Both the position numbers and the translations under genes were made by a program. The notes under the pieces were generated by a model that worked only from the letters and a program-made list of their open reading frames with translations, was not told where the DNA came from and did not search any database. Source: Candidatus Segetimicrobium genomatis (lineage in GTDB: Bacteria; Sysuimicrobiota; Sysuimicrobiia; Sysuimicrobiales; Kaftiobacteriaceae). Taken from it: a stretch of DNA of 41,125 bases. Shown here piece by piece: positions 6,931-15,315 of this stretch (position 1 is its first letter; each line of letters opens with the position of its first letter). The DNA lies in the NCBI GenBank assembly GCA_005882295.1, contig VBAI01000168.1, forward strand, positions 1 to 41,125, in the 5' to 3' direction.

Positions 6931-7893
6931 CTACGCTTCGCCTTCCTTCTTCTTCAGCGTCAATCCCAGCGCGGTGAGCTTCTCGCGCACCTCGTCCAGG
7001 GACTTCCGCCCGAAGTTCTTGACGGCGACGATCTCTTCTTCGGTGCGCTGGATCAGATCGCCCACCGTGTTGATGCCCGCCCGCTTCAGGCAGTTGTACG
7101 GGCGTACCGACAGCTCCAGCTCCTCGATCGGCATGGCGTACAGCTTGGCCATCTGCGCATCGGCGCCCTGTTCAATCCCGGCGGCCGCCTCGCCCTCTTG
7201 CCCCATACCGGCGAACAGTTTGAACTGCTCGATCAGGACCCGCGCGCCCTCCTGCACGGCTTCTTCCGGACGCACCGAGCCGTCAGTCCACACCTCCAGC
7301 ACCAGCCGGTCGGCCTCCGCCTGTCCCGCGCGGGTGTCTTCGACGACGTAGTTGACCTTCTGGATGGGGGTGAAGATAGAGTCCACGGGAATGACGCCAA
7401 TGACGTGCTCGCTCTTGCGATGCTTCTCCGCGGGCACGTACCCCTTGCCCCGCTCGACGACGAGCTCCATCGCCAGCCGCGCATCCTTGCGGTCCAGTGT
7501 GGCGAGGTGCAGGTCCGGATTGAGCACGTCCACTTCGGCGTCCTGCTGAATATCGCCCGCGACGACGTCTCGCTTCCCCTTTGCATCCAGCCGCAGGAGC
7601 TTCGGCTTGTCCGTGTGCAGCCGCAATGTCAGCTCCTTCAGGTTGAGGACAATCTGCGTGACGTCTTCGACGACCCCGGGAATCGTCGAGAACTCGTGCA
7701 GCACCCCTTCGATCTTCACGGAGGTCACCGCGGCGCCTCCGATCGCAGACAGCAGAACCCGGCGCAATGCGTTCCCCAGGGTGACGCCAAACCCGCGGTC
7801 CAGCGGTTCAACCATGAACTTCCCGTACGTTTCGGATAATTCCGCGTACTCGATCTTTGTCTTTGGTGCTTCCCAGACAGTCGCGATGCTCAT
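6931..7893 (-). CDS. rpoA: DNA-directed RNA polymerase subunit alpha
   Basis: 320 residues. The N-terminal assembly domain (about 1-230) has the family marks FGVTLGNALRRVLLSAIGG and PVDSIFTPIQKVNYVVED. An acidic linker follows. The C-terminal domain (about 253-315) that binds UP elements and activators contains SVRPYNCLKRAGINTVGDL and KNFGRKSLDEV. Length and both domains are normal. It lies 24 nt downstream of rpsD, the usual place in the alpha operon. Confidence 0.98.
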   Translation of the reverse strand: MSIATVWEAPKTKIEYAELSETYGKFMVEPLDRGFGVTLGNALRRVLLSAIGGAAVTSVKIEGVLHEFSTIPGVVEDVTQIVLNLKELTLRLHTDKPKLLRLDAKGKRDVVAGDIQQDAEVDVLNPDLHLATLDRKDARLAMELVVERGKGYVPAEKHRKSEHVIGVIPVDSIFTPIQKVNYVVEDTRAGQAEADRLVLEVWTDGSVRPEEAVQEGARVLIEQFKLFAGMGQEGEAAAGIEQGADAQMAKLYAMPIEELELSVRPYNCLKRAGINTVGDLIQRTEEEIVAVKNFGRKSLDEVREKLTALGLTLKKKEGEA

Positions 7894-7917
7894 TTTGACC
7901 CCCGAAACCTCTTCTGT

Positions 7918-8541
7918 TCAGCGTGAATAGTGCTCAACGATCAGTTGTTCCGACACGGGCACATCGATCTCTTCCCGCGCCGGCAGCGCCAGGACGCGCC
8001 CCTCCAGCGCGGTGGAGTTGAACTCCAGCCAGCTGGGCAGCGTCCGCAGACCGGTTTGAGCCAGTTCTTTCACCCTCGGATGCTCTCGCCCCCGGGCCGT
8101 CGGCGCAATCACCTGACCCGGCTTCACCTGGAAGGAGGGAATCGTCACCTTGTGACCATTGATGCCGACGTGGCCGTGCAGTACCATCTGCCGCGCTTCC
8201 TTCCGCGACGTGGCGAAACCAAGACGGTACACAACGTTATCCAACCGCGTCTCCAGCAGCTGCAGCAGCCGCACGCCGGTGACTCCCTTGGCCTTCGCCG
8301 CCTGCCTGAAGTACGTCTTGAATTGTGTCTCCAGCACTCCGTAGATGCGGCGGAGCTTCTGCTTCTCCCGCAGGCGGACACCGAACTCCGAGGGCTTGCG
8401 CCGGCTCTGCGCATGCATCCCCGGCGGCACCGGCCGTTTGTGCACGGGGCACTTCTCCGTGTAGCATTTCTCGCCCTTAAGGTACAGCTTCATGCCCTCG
8501 CGGCGGCACAACCGGCACACCGGACCTGTGTAACGAGCCAT
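7918..8541 (-). CDS. rpsD: 30S ribosomal protein S4 (zinc-binding form)
   Basis: 207 residues, primary 16S binder at the 5' domain. The N terminus keeps the four zinc ligands Cys9, Cys12, Cys26 and Cys31, so this is the C+ form. The S4 RNA-binding domain follows (about 97-160: LETRLDNVVYRLGFATSRKEARQMVLHGHV). It ends in VEHYSR. Its start directly abuts the rpsK stop. In other bacteria S4 represses the alpha operon through an mRNA pseudoknot; I cannot verify such a structure here. Confidence 0.98.
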   Translation of the reverse strand: MARYTGPVCRLCRREGMKLYLKGEKCYTEKCPVHKRPVPPGMHAQSRRKPSEFGVRLREKQKLRRIYGVLETQFKTYFRQAAKAKGVTGVRLLQLLETRLDNVVYRLGFATSRKEARQMVLHGHVGINGHKVTIPSFQVKPGQVIAPTARGREHPRVKELAQTGLRTLPSWLEFNSTALEGRVLALPAREEIDVPVSEQLIVEHYSR

Positions 8542-8925
8542 CTACACCCTCCTCCGCTTCGGAGGCCGGCATCCGTTGTGAGGAATCGGGGTCACATCGC
8601 GGATCAGGTTGACCTCCAACCCCGCCGCCTGGAGAGACCGGATGGCCGCCTCGCGGCCGGCACCCGGCCCCTTCACGTATACCTCCACCTGCTTCACGCC
8701 ATGCTCGATTGCCTTGCGGGCCGCCGCTTCGGCGGCCAGCCCTGCGGCAAAGGGCGTGCCCTTGCGGGAGCCCTTGAGCCCCGTGGCGCCGGCGCTGGAC
8801 CAGGCCAGCACGTTCCCCTGCGGATCAGTAATCGTCACGATCGTGTTGTTGAACGTGGACTGAATATGCGCCACGCCCATGGGCACATTCCGCCGTTCTT
8901 TCTTTCGCCCTTTGCCTTTGGCCAT
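8542..8925 (-). CDS. rpsK: 30S ribosomal protein S11
   Basis: 127 residues of normal length, part of the platform near the mRNA exit. Family marks are [40 protein letters not shown] and the C-terminal [16 protein letters not shown]. It lies 31 nt after rpsM and abuts rpsD with no gap. Confidence 0.98.
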   Translation of the reverse strand: MAKGKGRKKERRNVPMGVAHIQSTFNNTIVTITDPQGNVLAWSSAGATGLKGSRKGTPFAAGLAAEAAARKAIEHGVKQVEVYVKGPGAGREAAIRSLQAAGLEVNLIRDVTPIPHNGCRPPKRRRV

Positions 8926-8956
8926 CTGTCACTCCCTCATCGATGTGGAACGCATG

Positions 8957-9340
8957 CTATCTCTTTTCCAGCCGCCGCTTCCCCGACCCCACGGTCTTCT
9001 TGGGACCCTTTCGAGTGCGCGCATTGGTCCGGGTGCGCTGGCCGCGCACCGGCAGATTCTTCTTGTGGCGCAACCCCCGGTAGGACCCGATCTCGATCAG
9101 ACGGCGGATATCCAGGGAGATATCCCGGCGGAGATCTCCTTCGACTTTGTAGTTACGGTCGATGTAGTCGCGCAGCCGCGTGGTCTCCTCCTCGGTCAAG
9201 TCGCGGACCCGCGTGTCCGGACTGACACTGGTGGCCGCGAGCGCCTGCCGCGCCCGGCTCAGGCCAACTCCGAAGATGTAGGTCAGCGCAACCTCCACCC
9301 GCTTATCCCGCGGCAGATCTACACCCGAGATCCGAGCCAT
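8957..9340 (-). CDS. rpsM: 30S ribosomal protein S13
   Basis: 127 residues; contacts the P-site tRNA and L5 through bridge B1b. The start [21 protein letters not shown], the helix-two-turn-helix [13 protein letters not shown], and the basic tail [19 protein letters not shown] are typical. It lies 13 nt after rpmJ. Confidence 0.98.
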   Translation of the reverse strand: MARISGVDLPRDKRVEVALTYIFGVGLSRARQALAATSVSPDTRVRDLTEEETTRLRDYIDRNYKVEGDLRRDISLDIRRLIEIGSYRGLRHKKNLPVRGQRTRTNARTRKGPKKTVGSGKRRLEKR

Positions 9341-9353
9341 CCACTCACCCCTA

Positions 9354-9467
9354 TCACCCTTGCTTTTGTTTGTGCTTCGGGTTCTCGCAAATGATGTACA
9401 CTCGCCGCCCGCGCTTGATCACCTTGCACTTTTCACATCTCACTTTCACCGACGCTCGCACCTTCAT
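9354..9467 (-). CDS. rpmJ: 50S ribosomal protein L36 (zinc-ribbon form)
   Basis: Very short 37-residue protein starting [14 protein letters not shown]. The zinc ligands Cys11, Cys14, Cys27 and His32 are all present, which is the C+ form. It sits between infA (27 nt away) and rpsM (13 nt away), the usual order infA-rpmJ-rpsM. Confidence 0.97.
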   Translation of the reverse strand: MKVRASVKVRCEKCKVIKRGRRVYIICENPKHKQKQG

Positions 9468-9494
9468 GACCGTCTTCCCTTTCTTCCACCGGCA

Positions 9495-9713
9495 TTATCG
9501 GTATCGATAGGTAATCCGCCCGCGGGTCGGATCGTAGGCCGAGAGTTCCACTTTCACCCGGTCGCCGGGGAGAATCCGGATAAAGTTGATCCGCATCTTC
9601 CCGGAGATGTGCGCCAGCACTCGATGGCCGCTGGACAACTCGACCCGGAACATGGCATTGGGCAACACCTGGACAACCGCCCCCTCTACCTCGATCGCGT
9701 CCTTCTTCGGCAT
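9495..9713 (-). CDS. infA: Translation initiation factor IF-1
   Basis: 72 residues, a single OB-fold that occupies the A site during initiation. Typical marks are [31 protein letters not shown] and [10 protein letters not shown] with the terminal [18 protein letters not shown] ribosome-binding site lies just before the ATG. It is the first gene after a strong promoter and a leader hairpin (9759-9829), so it probably heads its own transcript within the larger cluster. Confidence 0.98.
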   Translation of the reverse strand: MPKKDAIEVEGAVVQVLPNAMFRVELSSGHRVLAHISGKMRINFIRILPGDRVKVELSAYDPTRGRITYRYR

Positions 9714-9758
9714 CCCTCACCCCGGCCGCGGCCGGAAACATCCTCCAGAACAACAGCC

Positions 9759-9789
9759 CCCCGCAGACTCGCACGAGACGTCTGCGGGG
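9759..9789 (-). promoter_or_regulatory. Leader hairpin upstream of infA (attenuator or partial terminator)
   Basis: CCCCGCAGAC (9759-9768) pairs perfectly with GTCTGCGGGG (9780-9789) around an 11 nt loop. On the minus strand it starts about 11 nt after the -10 and is followed by GGCTGTTGTTC, not a clean T-tract. It would fold at the very 5' end of an infA transcript and would also act on read-through from map. Confidence 0.6.
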
Positions 9790-9800
9790 TAACCTCCAAG

Positions 9801-9829
9801 ATTATACGGCGGAGGCGCCTCCCCGTCCA
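9801..9829 (-). promoter_or_regulatory. Promoter for infA-rpmJ-rpsM-rpsK-rpsD-rpoA-rplQ
   Basis: Minus strand: -35 TGGACG (9824-9829, 4 of 6), 17 nt spacer, -10 TATAAT (9801-9806, perfect). The spacer contains a perfect 12 bp palindrome GGAGGCGCCTCC (9811-9822), a possible repressor site. The infA start lies about 88 nt downstream of the -10. Confidence 0.65.
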
Positions 9830-9868
9830 CCCGCGGCCGTTTCCAGCCCCGCACAGGAAGGCGAGCCG

Positions 9869-10630
9869 TCAGATGACCCCGTCGGGGATGGCGGTCAGGA
9901 CCATCGCCCCGTCGGCGGTCACCGCGACGGTGTGCTCGCAGTGCGCCGAGGGTTTGCCATCCTTCGTCCGCACCGTCCACCCGTCCTCGTCCATCACCAC
10001 TTCATGGGTACCGAGGTTCACCATCGGCTCGATCGCCAGCGTCATCCCCTCACGCAACGCCGCCGCCGTCCCGGGCTCTCCGAAGTTCGGGACCTGGGGT
10101 TCCTCGTGAAGCGCTCGCCCGATGCCGTGGCCGGCGAAATCTCGCACGACCGAGAACCCGGCCGCCTCTACGTGCCGCTGCACGGCCGCCCCGATATCCC
10201 CCAGCCGCGCACCGGGCCGCACGACGTCGATCGCGCTGGACAGCGCCTCCCGGGTGACGCGGACCAGCCGGTGCAATTTGGGCCCGACCTCCCCGACCGG
10301 TACTGTCACGGCCACATCGCCGTGAAAACCATCCACCACGGCGCCGAGATCGAGGGAGACCAGCGCGCCAGCGCGCAGCGGTGTCCCGTCGGGGATGCCA
10401 TGCACTACTTCGTCGTTCACCGAGATGCAGATGCTCGCCGGGAATCCCCGGTACCCTAAGAACGACGGGATCCCGCCATGCGCGCGGATATATCGTTCGG
10501 CGATCGTGTTCAATTGCGTACCGGTCACGCCAGGCCGCACCGCGCGGACTACCTCGCGCAAGGCTTCCGCCGCCAGTACGCCGGCCAGCCGCATCTGCTG
10601 GATCTCGGCCGGAGTCTTCACAATAATCAT
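9869..10630 (-). CDS. map: Methionine aminopeptidase, type I
   Basis: Removes the N-terminal methionine from nascent proteins. 253 residues if started at MIIVKTPAEIQQMR, the usual family start. ATGs at 10648 (after a GGAAGG site) and 10672 are alternatives that add 6 or 14 residues. Metal ligands are recognisable: Asp94 in SLDLG, Asp105 in GFHGD, the histidine in GHGIGRALHEEP, and the glutamates in AIEPM and HCEHTVAVT. It lies between adk and infA, as in Bacillota. No KOW-domain gene, often present there, is seen before infA. Confidence 0.95.
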   Translation of the reverse strand: MIIVKTPAEIQQMRLAGVLAAEALREVVRAVRPGVTGTQLNTIAERYIRAHGGIPSFLGYRGFPASICISVNDEVVHGIPDGTPLRAGALVSLDLGAVVDGFHGDVAVTVPVGEVGPKLHRLVRVTREALSSAIDVVRPGARLGDIGAAVQRHVEAAGFSVVRDFAGHGIGRALHEEPQVPNFGEPGTAAALREGMTLAIEPMVNLGTHEVVMDEDGWTVRTKDGKPSAHCEHTVAVTADGAMVLTAIPDGVI

Positions 10631-10676
10631 CGCGCTACGGGTCGCCATCGCCTTCCGTGCCGGCTCGCGCATGCTG

Positions 10677-11333
10677 TTACCGCGAGCCAGCGCGTGTCTT
10701 GAGGATCTCCACCAGCCGGCGATGCACGCTCTCGATGTCACCGTTGCGAACGGGCTCAAACAGTCCACGGCGCCGGTAGAACTCCACCAGCGGTTCGGTC
10801 TCCCGATGATACACCTCAAGGCGCCGCCGCACCGTCTCCTCCTGGTCATCATCCCGCTGGTACAGCTCGCTGCCGTCGATGTCGCACCGGCCCGGGCGCC
10901 TGGGCGGGCTCGATTCCACGTGATAGATGTGGGAGGTCTGCCGGCAAACCCGGCGCCCGGTCAGCCGGCGGACAATGACGTCGTCGGCGACATCAAAGTA
11001 TAACACCAGATCAATGCGGCGCCCCGTCGCGGCCAGGACCCGGTCCAATGCGCGGGCCTGCCTCAGCGTGCGCGGGAATCCATCCAGGACAAACCCGCGC
11101 CGCGCATCCGGCTGGTTGAGACGGTCCTCGATGATGGCAATCATCACGTCATCAGGGACCAGTTCGCCCTGATCGACGTATTGTCGGGCCTGTTGCCCGA
11201 GCGGGGTCTCCGCCGCCATCGCCGTGCGCAGGATGTCCCCGGTGCTGACCTGCGGGATGCCCTCGCGCTGCTCGAGGAGTTGCGCCTGCGTGCCCTTGCC
11301 CGCGCCTGGCGGCCCCAGAAAGATGAGGTTCAT
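10677..11333 (-). CDS. adk: Adenylate kinase
   Basis: Interconverts ATP+AMP and 2 ADP. 218 residues, long form with a LID domain. Marks are the P-loop LGPPGAGKGTQA (6-17), NMP-binding STGDILR, and DGFPRTLRQA. In the LID, the four positions that hold zinc in Gram-positive enzymes are Cys130, Thr133, Cys150 and Asp153. The spacing (X2, X16, X2) is kept but the second ligand is Thr, so the site is between the zinc form and the hydrogen-bonded His-Ser-Asp-Thr form. Its ATG directly follows the secY stop. Confidence 0.97.
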   Translation of the reverse strand: MNLIFLGPPGAGKGTQAQLLEQREGIPQVSTGDILRTAMAAETPLGQQARQYVDQGELVPDDVMIAIIEDRLNQPDARRGFVLDGFPRTLRQARALDRVLAATGRRIDLVLYFDVADDVIVRRLTGRRVCRQTSHIYHVESSPPRRPGRCDIDGSELYQRDDDQEETVRRRLEVYHRETEPLVEFYRRRGLFEPVRNGDIESVHRRLVEILKTRAGSR

Positions 11334-12608
11334 CTACCTCATGAAGCCCTCATAGTGGCGCATCAGGACGTAGGCCTCGATCTGCTTCATGGTCTCCAGG
11401 GCCACGCCCACCACAATCAGCAAGGACGTGCCGGCGAGATAGAACGTGAGGACCCCTGTCCCCCGGGCCAGATAGATCGGCAGCACCGCGATGCCTGCCA
11501 GGACGAGCGCACCCACCATCGTCAACCGCTCCACCACCCGGGTCAGGTACTCGCTGGTCGGCCGTCCGGGCCGGATGCCTGGGATGAATCCACCGTACTT
11601 CTTGATGTTCTCCGACACGTCGTTGGGGTCGAAGCTCACGGCGGTGTAAAAGAATGTGAACAGGATAATCAACCCGGCGTACAGGAGGTCGCCCAGCGGC
11701 TGGCCGATCCCCGGCAAAATCATCCTGCCGATGCGGTTGAGCGGTTCATACTGCACGAATTGGGCGATCGTCCCGGGGAACTGCAGCACGGACACGGCAA
11801 AGATGATCGGAATGACGCCGGCCTGGATGAGTCGCAGGGGCAGGTGCGTGCTCTGCCCGCCGTAGACGCGCCGGCCGACGATGCGTTTGGCATACTGCAC
11901 CGGAATCTTCCGCACGGCCTGGGTCACCAGCACCACCGCCACGATGCTGAGCAGGACGACCCCCAGATCGAGGAGGAACTGCCACCACTGCACCTCGCCC
12001 ACGTTCAGGAGCCGCAGCGTCTGCGTCGTCTGGCTGGGCAACCGCGCGACGATACCGCCGAAGATGATCAGCGAGACGCCGTTGCCCACGCCGTACTCAG
12101 TCATGATCTCGCCCAGCCAGGTCAACAGCATCGTGCCAGCCGTCAGCGTGATCACGATCATGCCCATCGTGAGTGGACGCGTGTCCGGCAGCGCGCCAAG
12201 GTTCCGGATGAGGATGGTCTGCCCCGAGGCCTGCAGGACGGCCAGTACCACGGTGAGGTACCGCGTGTACATACCGATCTTGCGACGGCCGGCTTCGCCT
12301 TCTTCCTGGGCCAGTTCTTTCAAATTCGGAAAGACCACCTGCAACAGGCTCATGATGATGGACGCGGTGATGTAGGGGAAGACGCCCAGCGCGAAGATCG
12401 CGAACCGGCTGAACGCCCCGCCCACGAACAGGTCCAGGAAGCTAAACACGCTGCCTTGCTGCCGGAACAATCGTTCCAAGGCGGCCACATTCACGCCGGG
12501 AACCGGCAGGTGTGCGCCCAACCGGTACAAGACCAGCATCACCGCCGTAAAGAGCACCCGGCGGCGCAAGTCCGCGATGCGGAGTGCGTTAATCAGCCCG
12601 GCCAGCAT
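11334..12608 (-). CDS. secY: Protein translocase subunit SecY
   Basis: Channel subunit of the Sec translocon in the inner membrane. 424 residues with about ten membrane segments. Family marks are ITASIIMSLLQVVFP after the plug region, EYGVGNGVSLIIF, and the cytoplasmic loops NIKKYGGFIPGIRPGRPT and the C-terminal MKQIEAYVLMRHYEGF. The start overlaps rplO by 20 nt and the stop abuts adk, the normal spc-operon order. Confidence 0.98.
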   Translation of the reverse strand: MLAGLINALRIADLRRRVLFTAVMLVLYRLGAHLPVPGVNVAALERLFRQQGSVFSFLDLFVGGAFSRFAIFALGVFPYITASIIMSLLQVVFPNLKELAQEEGEAGRRKIGMYTRYLTVVLAVLQASGQTILIRNLGALPDTRPLTMGMIVITLTAGTMLLTWLGEIMTEYGVGNGVSLIIFGGIVARLPSQTTQTLRLLNVGEVQWWQFLLDLGVVLLSIVAVVLVTQAVRKIPVQYAKRIVGRRVYGGQSTHLPLRLIQAGVIPIIFAVSVLQFPGTIAQFVQYEPLNRIGRMILPGIGQPLGDLLYAGLIILFTFFYTAVSFDPNDVSENIKKYGGFIPGIRPGRPTSEYLTRVVERLTMVGALVLAGIAVLPIYLARGTGVLTFYLAGTSLLIVVGVALETMKQIEAYVLMRHYEGFMR

Positions 12609-13071
12609 GCTGAATCACCTCGGCGCGACCGCCGGCTTTCTCGATCGCCGCCATCGCCGTCTTGCTGAACGCGTGCGCCTTGATCGTCAGGGGTCGGTCC
12701 AGCGCGCCTGTCCCCAGAATTTTTACCGGCCCGCGCTTGATGAGACGGGCCTCGAGGAGTTGCCGCGGCGTCACCTCGGTGTCGGCGGGAAACCGGTTCA
12801 GGGCTTTCAGATTGACCGGAGCGTACTTCAGCCGTCGCAGCCCGCCCGCGTGACTGACTCCTCCGGCACGCACGCCTCGCCGGAAGGGCAGGCGCTTGGT
12901 CAAAATGGTCTGACCACCTTCAAACCCTGGACGGGGTCCTGCCCCCGAGCGGGCAGACTGGCCTTTCCGTCCTCGGCCGCTGTACGCGCCACGGCCGGAG
13001 CCCCAGCCCCGGCCCCGGCGTCGGCGCCGGCGGCGCGATCCGCGAGCAGGCTTCAACTCGTCGATCTTCAT
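12589..13071 (-). CDS. rplO: 50S ribosomal protein L15
   Basis: 160 residues. The glycine/arginine-rich N terminus ([20 protein letters not shown]) threads into 23S rRNA; a run of eight arginines near residue 13 (one serine before) is denser than usual. The C-terminal globular part has [20 protein letters not shown]. Its ATG overlaps the rpsE stop as ATGA, so no rpmD (L30) gene lies between rpsE and rplO. Confidence 0.97.
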   Translation of the reverse strand: MKIDELKPARGSRRRRRRRGRGWGSGRGAYSGRGRKGQSARSGAGPRPGFEGGQTILTKRLPFRRGVRAGGVSHAGGLRRLKYAPVNLKALNRFPADTEVTPRQLLEARLIKRGPVKILGTGALDRPLTIKAHAFSKTAMAAIEKAGGRAEVIQHAGRAD

Positions 13072-13592
13072 AACTGTCGCCGCACCCCGGCCACCTCTTC
13101 GACCGGCCGCCCTCTGGTCTTGGCCACCTCTTCAGGCGTCCGCAGGTCGAGCAAGGCCGCCAGGGTGGCCCGGGCCTGGTTGATCGGGTTCCGCGACCCG
13201 AGGGACTTGGTCAGGATGTCTCTGATACCTGCCGCCTCGAGCACGGCGCGAACCGACCCGCCGGCGATGACCCCCGTGCCTTCAGACGCCGGACGCAACA
13301 GCACTTTCGACGCGCTAAAGTACCCGATGACCTCGTGGGGGATCGTCCTCTTGCGCAGCGGGATCTCGATCAACTGCTTCTTCGCGTCCTCCACCGCCTT
13401 GCGGATGGCATCCGGCACCTCGGCGGCCTTTCCCAGCCCCACGCCCGCACGCCCCTGCTCATCACCGACAACCACCAGCGCCGCGAAGTTAAACCGCTTC
13501 GCGCCCTTCGTCACCTTTGCCACGCGGTTGATCCACACGGCCTTCTCCACCGTGAGGTTCACCGAGGCCGGATCAATCCTTTTCACTGGCAT
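13068..13592 (-). CDS. rpsE: 30S ribosomal protein S5
   Basis: 174 residues; involved in decoding accuracy and mRNA unwinding at the entry tunnel. Marks are [40 protein letters not shown] and the S5 C-terminal [38 protein letters not shown]. The tail after about residue 150 is ordinary in length. The stop overlaps the rplO start. Confidence 0.98.
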   Translation of the reverse strand: MPVKRIDPASVNLTVEKAVWINRVAKVTKGAKRFNFAALVVVGDEQGRAGVGLGKAAEVPDAIRKAVEDAKKQLIEIPLRKRTIPHEVIGYFSASKVLLRPASEGTGVIAGGSVRAVLEAAGIRDILTKSLGSRNPINQARATLAALLDLRTPEEVAKTRGRPVEEVAGVRRQL

Positions 13593-13604
13593 CGTTGTCG
13601 CTCC

Positions 13605-13973
13605 TCAGAATTCCAGGCCAGCTTTTCTGGCCGCATCGGCCAGCGCTTTGATCCGGCCGTGGTATTTGTAACCACCGCGATCAAACACGACCTGTTTGAT
13701 GCCTTTTTCCAGCGCCCGTCGCGCAATGAGCTGGCCGACCAGATCGCCGGCCTCGCTCTTCTTCTTGCCCTTCGCCTGCACCCGCAGCTCCGGATCCATC
13801 GTAGACGCCGCGGCCAGCGTCACCCCGCGGCTGTCGTCGACAATCTGCGCGTACATGTGCTTCAAGCTCCGGAAGACCGACAACCGCGGGCGCTGCGGGC
13901 TCCCCGCCATCCTCTTCCGCAGCCGCGTATGGCGCTGCAGCCGGAGCACGTTGCGATCGGATCTCTTCAGCAT
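13605..13973 (-). CDS. rplR: 50S ribosomal protein L18
   Basis: 122 residues, a 5S rRNA-binding protein of the central protuberance with L5. Marks are [33 protein letters not shown], and the C-terminal [20 protein letters not shown]. It lies 12 nt upstream of rpsE and 3 nt after rplF. Confidence 0.97.
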   Translation of the reverse strand: MLKRSDRNVLRLQRHTRLRKRMAGSPQRPRLSVFRSLKHMYAQIVDDSRGVTLAAASTMDPELRVQAKGKKKSEAGDLVGQLIARRALEKGIKQVVFDRGGYKYHGRIKALADAARKAGLEF

Positions 13974-13976
13974 CGC

Positions 13977-14531
13977 CTACACCTTCCCACCGACGGTGCG
14001 ACCGGCCTTGCCGGGCTTGAGTTTGATCTGTTCATCCGCGTAGCGGATCCCCTTGCCTTTGTAGGCGTCCGGCGGCCGAATGGCACGAATCCTGGCCGCG
14101 ATCTGACCGACAAGTTCCTTATCGATCCCGGTGACCACGATCCGGATGGGCTGGGGCAGGTCAAACTGGATGCCGCTGGGCGGCACCACGTCGACCGGAT
14201 GAGAGTACCCCACCTGCAACGAAAGCGCATTGCCGTGTTTGGCGGCGCGATACCCTACCCCCACAATCTCCAGCTCCACTCTGTACCCCTCCACAACGCC
14301 TCGAACCATGCCGGCCAGGAGGGCGCGCGTCAACCCGTGCAGGGCGCGATGGTGCTCCAGATCGGTGGGCCGGCTCACCACCACGGTGCCATCCTGCAAC
14401 TGGACGGTCATGTCCGGATGGCACTCGCGGACCAGGCGGCCCTTCGGCCCCTTCACCTCCACCGTGCGGCCGGTCACCTTGACCTCCACGCCCTTGGGAA
14501 TCGGAATGGGCGCCCTGCCTACTCTCGACAT
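13977..14531 (-). CDS. rplF: 50S ribosomal protein L6
   Basis: 184 residues from ATG at 14531 (MSRVGRAPIPIPKGVEV), the normal L6 start; the frame is open to 14579 but the extra 16 residues overlap rpsH and look unrelated. Two repeated L6 folds are seen, with VKGPKGRLVRECHPDM in the first and IRAIRPPDAYKGKGIRY, the conserved rRNA contact, in the second. It is followed closely by rplR. Confidence 0.97.
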   Translation of the reverse strand: MSRVGRAPIPIPKGVEVKVTGRTVEVKGPKGRLVRECHPDMTVQLQDGTVVVSRPTDLEHHRALHGLTRALLAGMVRGVVEGYRVELEIVGVGYRAAKHGNALSLQVGYSHPVDVVPPSGIQFDLPQPIRIVVTGIDKELVGQIAARIRAIRPPDAYKGKGIRYADEQIKLKPGKAGRTVGGKV

Positions 14532-14572
14532 CGAAATTTCCTCCACCCTCTGGACCCACAGGTCACAGGTCC

Positions 14573-14974
14573 TCACCACACATAACAGATGACCTCGCCG
14601 CCGACGCCAAGCCGCCTGGCCTGGCGGTCCGTCATCACCCCACGGGAGGTGGTCAGGATCACGACTCCCATCCCGCCCCGCACCCGCGGGATCTCGGCCC
14701 GGCCTGTGTACAGCCGCAGCCCGGGGCGGCTCACCCGCGTGAGACCCGACAGCACCGTCTCCTTGCGCGGCCCGTATTTCAGGGTAATGCGCAGCACCCC
14801 CTGTGGACCGCGGTCGATGCGATGCCAGTCCGCAATGAATCCTTCGTCTTTCAGAATGCGCGCAATCTCCATCTTCAGCCGGCTGGCCGGGATATCGGTG
14901 TAGTCATGCCGCGCGCGGAGGCCGTTGCGAATCCGCGTCAGCATGTCAGAGATTGGATCGGTGATGACGCCCAC
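14573..14974 (-). CDS. rpsH: 30S ribosomal protein S8
   Basis: 133 residues; binds the central domain of 16S rRNA and in E. coli represses the spc operon. Marks are [19 protein letters not shown] at the N terminus and [20 protein letters not shown] with the terminal GGEVICYVW. It is separated from rpsN by a 110 nt gap filled with an inverted repeat, unusual in this otherwise tight operon. Confidence 0.98.
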   Translation of the reverse strand: MGVITDPISDMLTRIRNGLRARHDYTDIPASRLKMEIARILKDEGFIADWHRIDRGPQGVLRITLKYGPRKETVLSGLTRVSRPGLRLYTGRAEIPRVRGGMGVVILTTSRGVMTDRQARRLGVGGEVICYVW

Positions 14975-14992
14975 GTACCCTTACCTCCCTAA

Positions 14993-15075
14993 CTGCGGGA
15001 CTGGGGATTTGGGACTGGGGACTGGTGAAGACGAAACGCCATCTAGTCCCTAGTCCCCGTTCCCTAGTCCCGTAG
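14993..15075. repeat. 31 nt-arm inverted repeat of GGGACT words between rpsN and rpsH
   Basis: Arms 14993-15023 and 15045-15075 consist of repeated GGGACT/GGGGACT words and their complements (TAGTCCC). 25 of 31 positions are Watson-Crick pairs and three more can be G-U if the plus strand is transcribed. The left arm and its flank (14991-15016) match the minus strand of 23391-23416 upstream of tuf at 21 of 26 positions. Confidence 0.8.
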
Positions 15076-15084
15076 TTTCGTGTG

Positions 15085-15270
15085 TTACCAGCTCGCCTTG
15101 ACCACGCCCGGAATCTCGCCCCGGTGCGCCAGCTGCCGCAAACAGATCCGGCACAGACCGAATTTCCGAAACACCGCCCGCGGCCGCCCGCAGCGCAGGC
15201 AGCGCGAGTACTTGCGCACCTTAAACTTGGGTGTCCGCTTCCACTTCTCCAGCATCGACTTCTTGGCCAC
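15085..15270 (-). CDS. rpsN: 30S ribosomal protein S14, zinc-binding type Z
   Basis: 61 residues, the short form typical of Gram-positive and thermophilic lineages. Zinc ligands Cys24, Cys27, Cys40 and Cys43 are present (CLRCGRP and CRICLR). It ends in the usual [11 protein letters not shown]. It lies between rplE (45 nt gap) and rpsH (110 nt gap), both gaps carrying short-word repeats. Confidence 0.98.
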   Translation of the reverse strand: MAKKSMLEKWKRTPKFKVRKYSRCLRCGRPRAVFRKFGLCRICLRQLAHRGEIPGVVKASW

Positions 15271-15285
15271 CGTAAGCCCCCTTCA

Positions 15286-15312
15286 AATCTCGGATCTTGG
15301 ATCCTGGATCGG
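15286..15312. repeat. Short GGATCnn repeats in the rplE-rpsN gap
   Basis: Three near-tandem words (GGATCTT, GGATCCT, GGATCGG) fill most of the 45 nt gap. It is a smaller case of the short-word repeats found in other gaps of this cluster. Confidence 0.55.
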
Positions 15313-15315
15313 CAT

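Noticed and set aside
11181-12668. Plus-strand frame of 495 residues opposite secY/adk
   Set aside because: Antisense to clear secY and adk genes; Gln/His/Arg-rich with no motifs.
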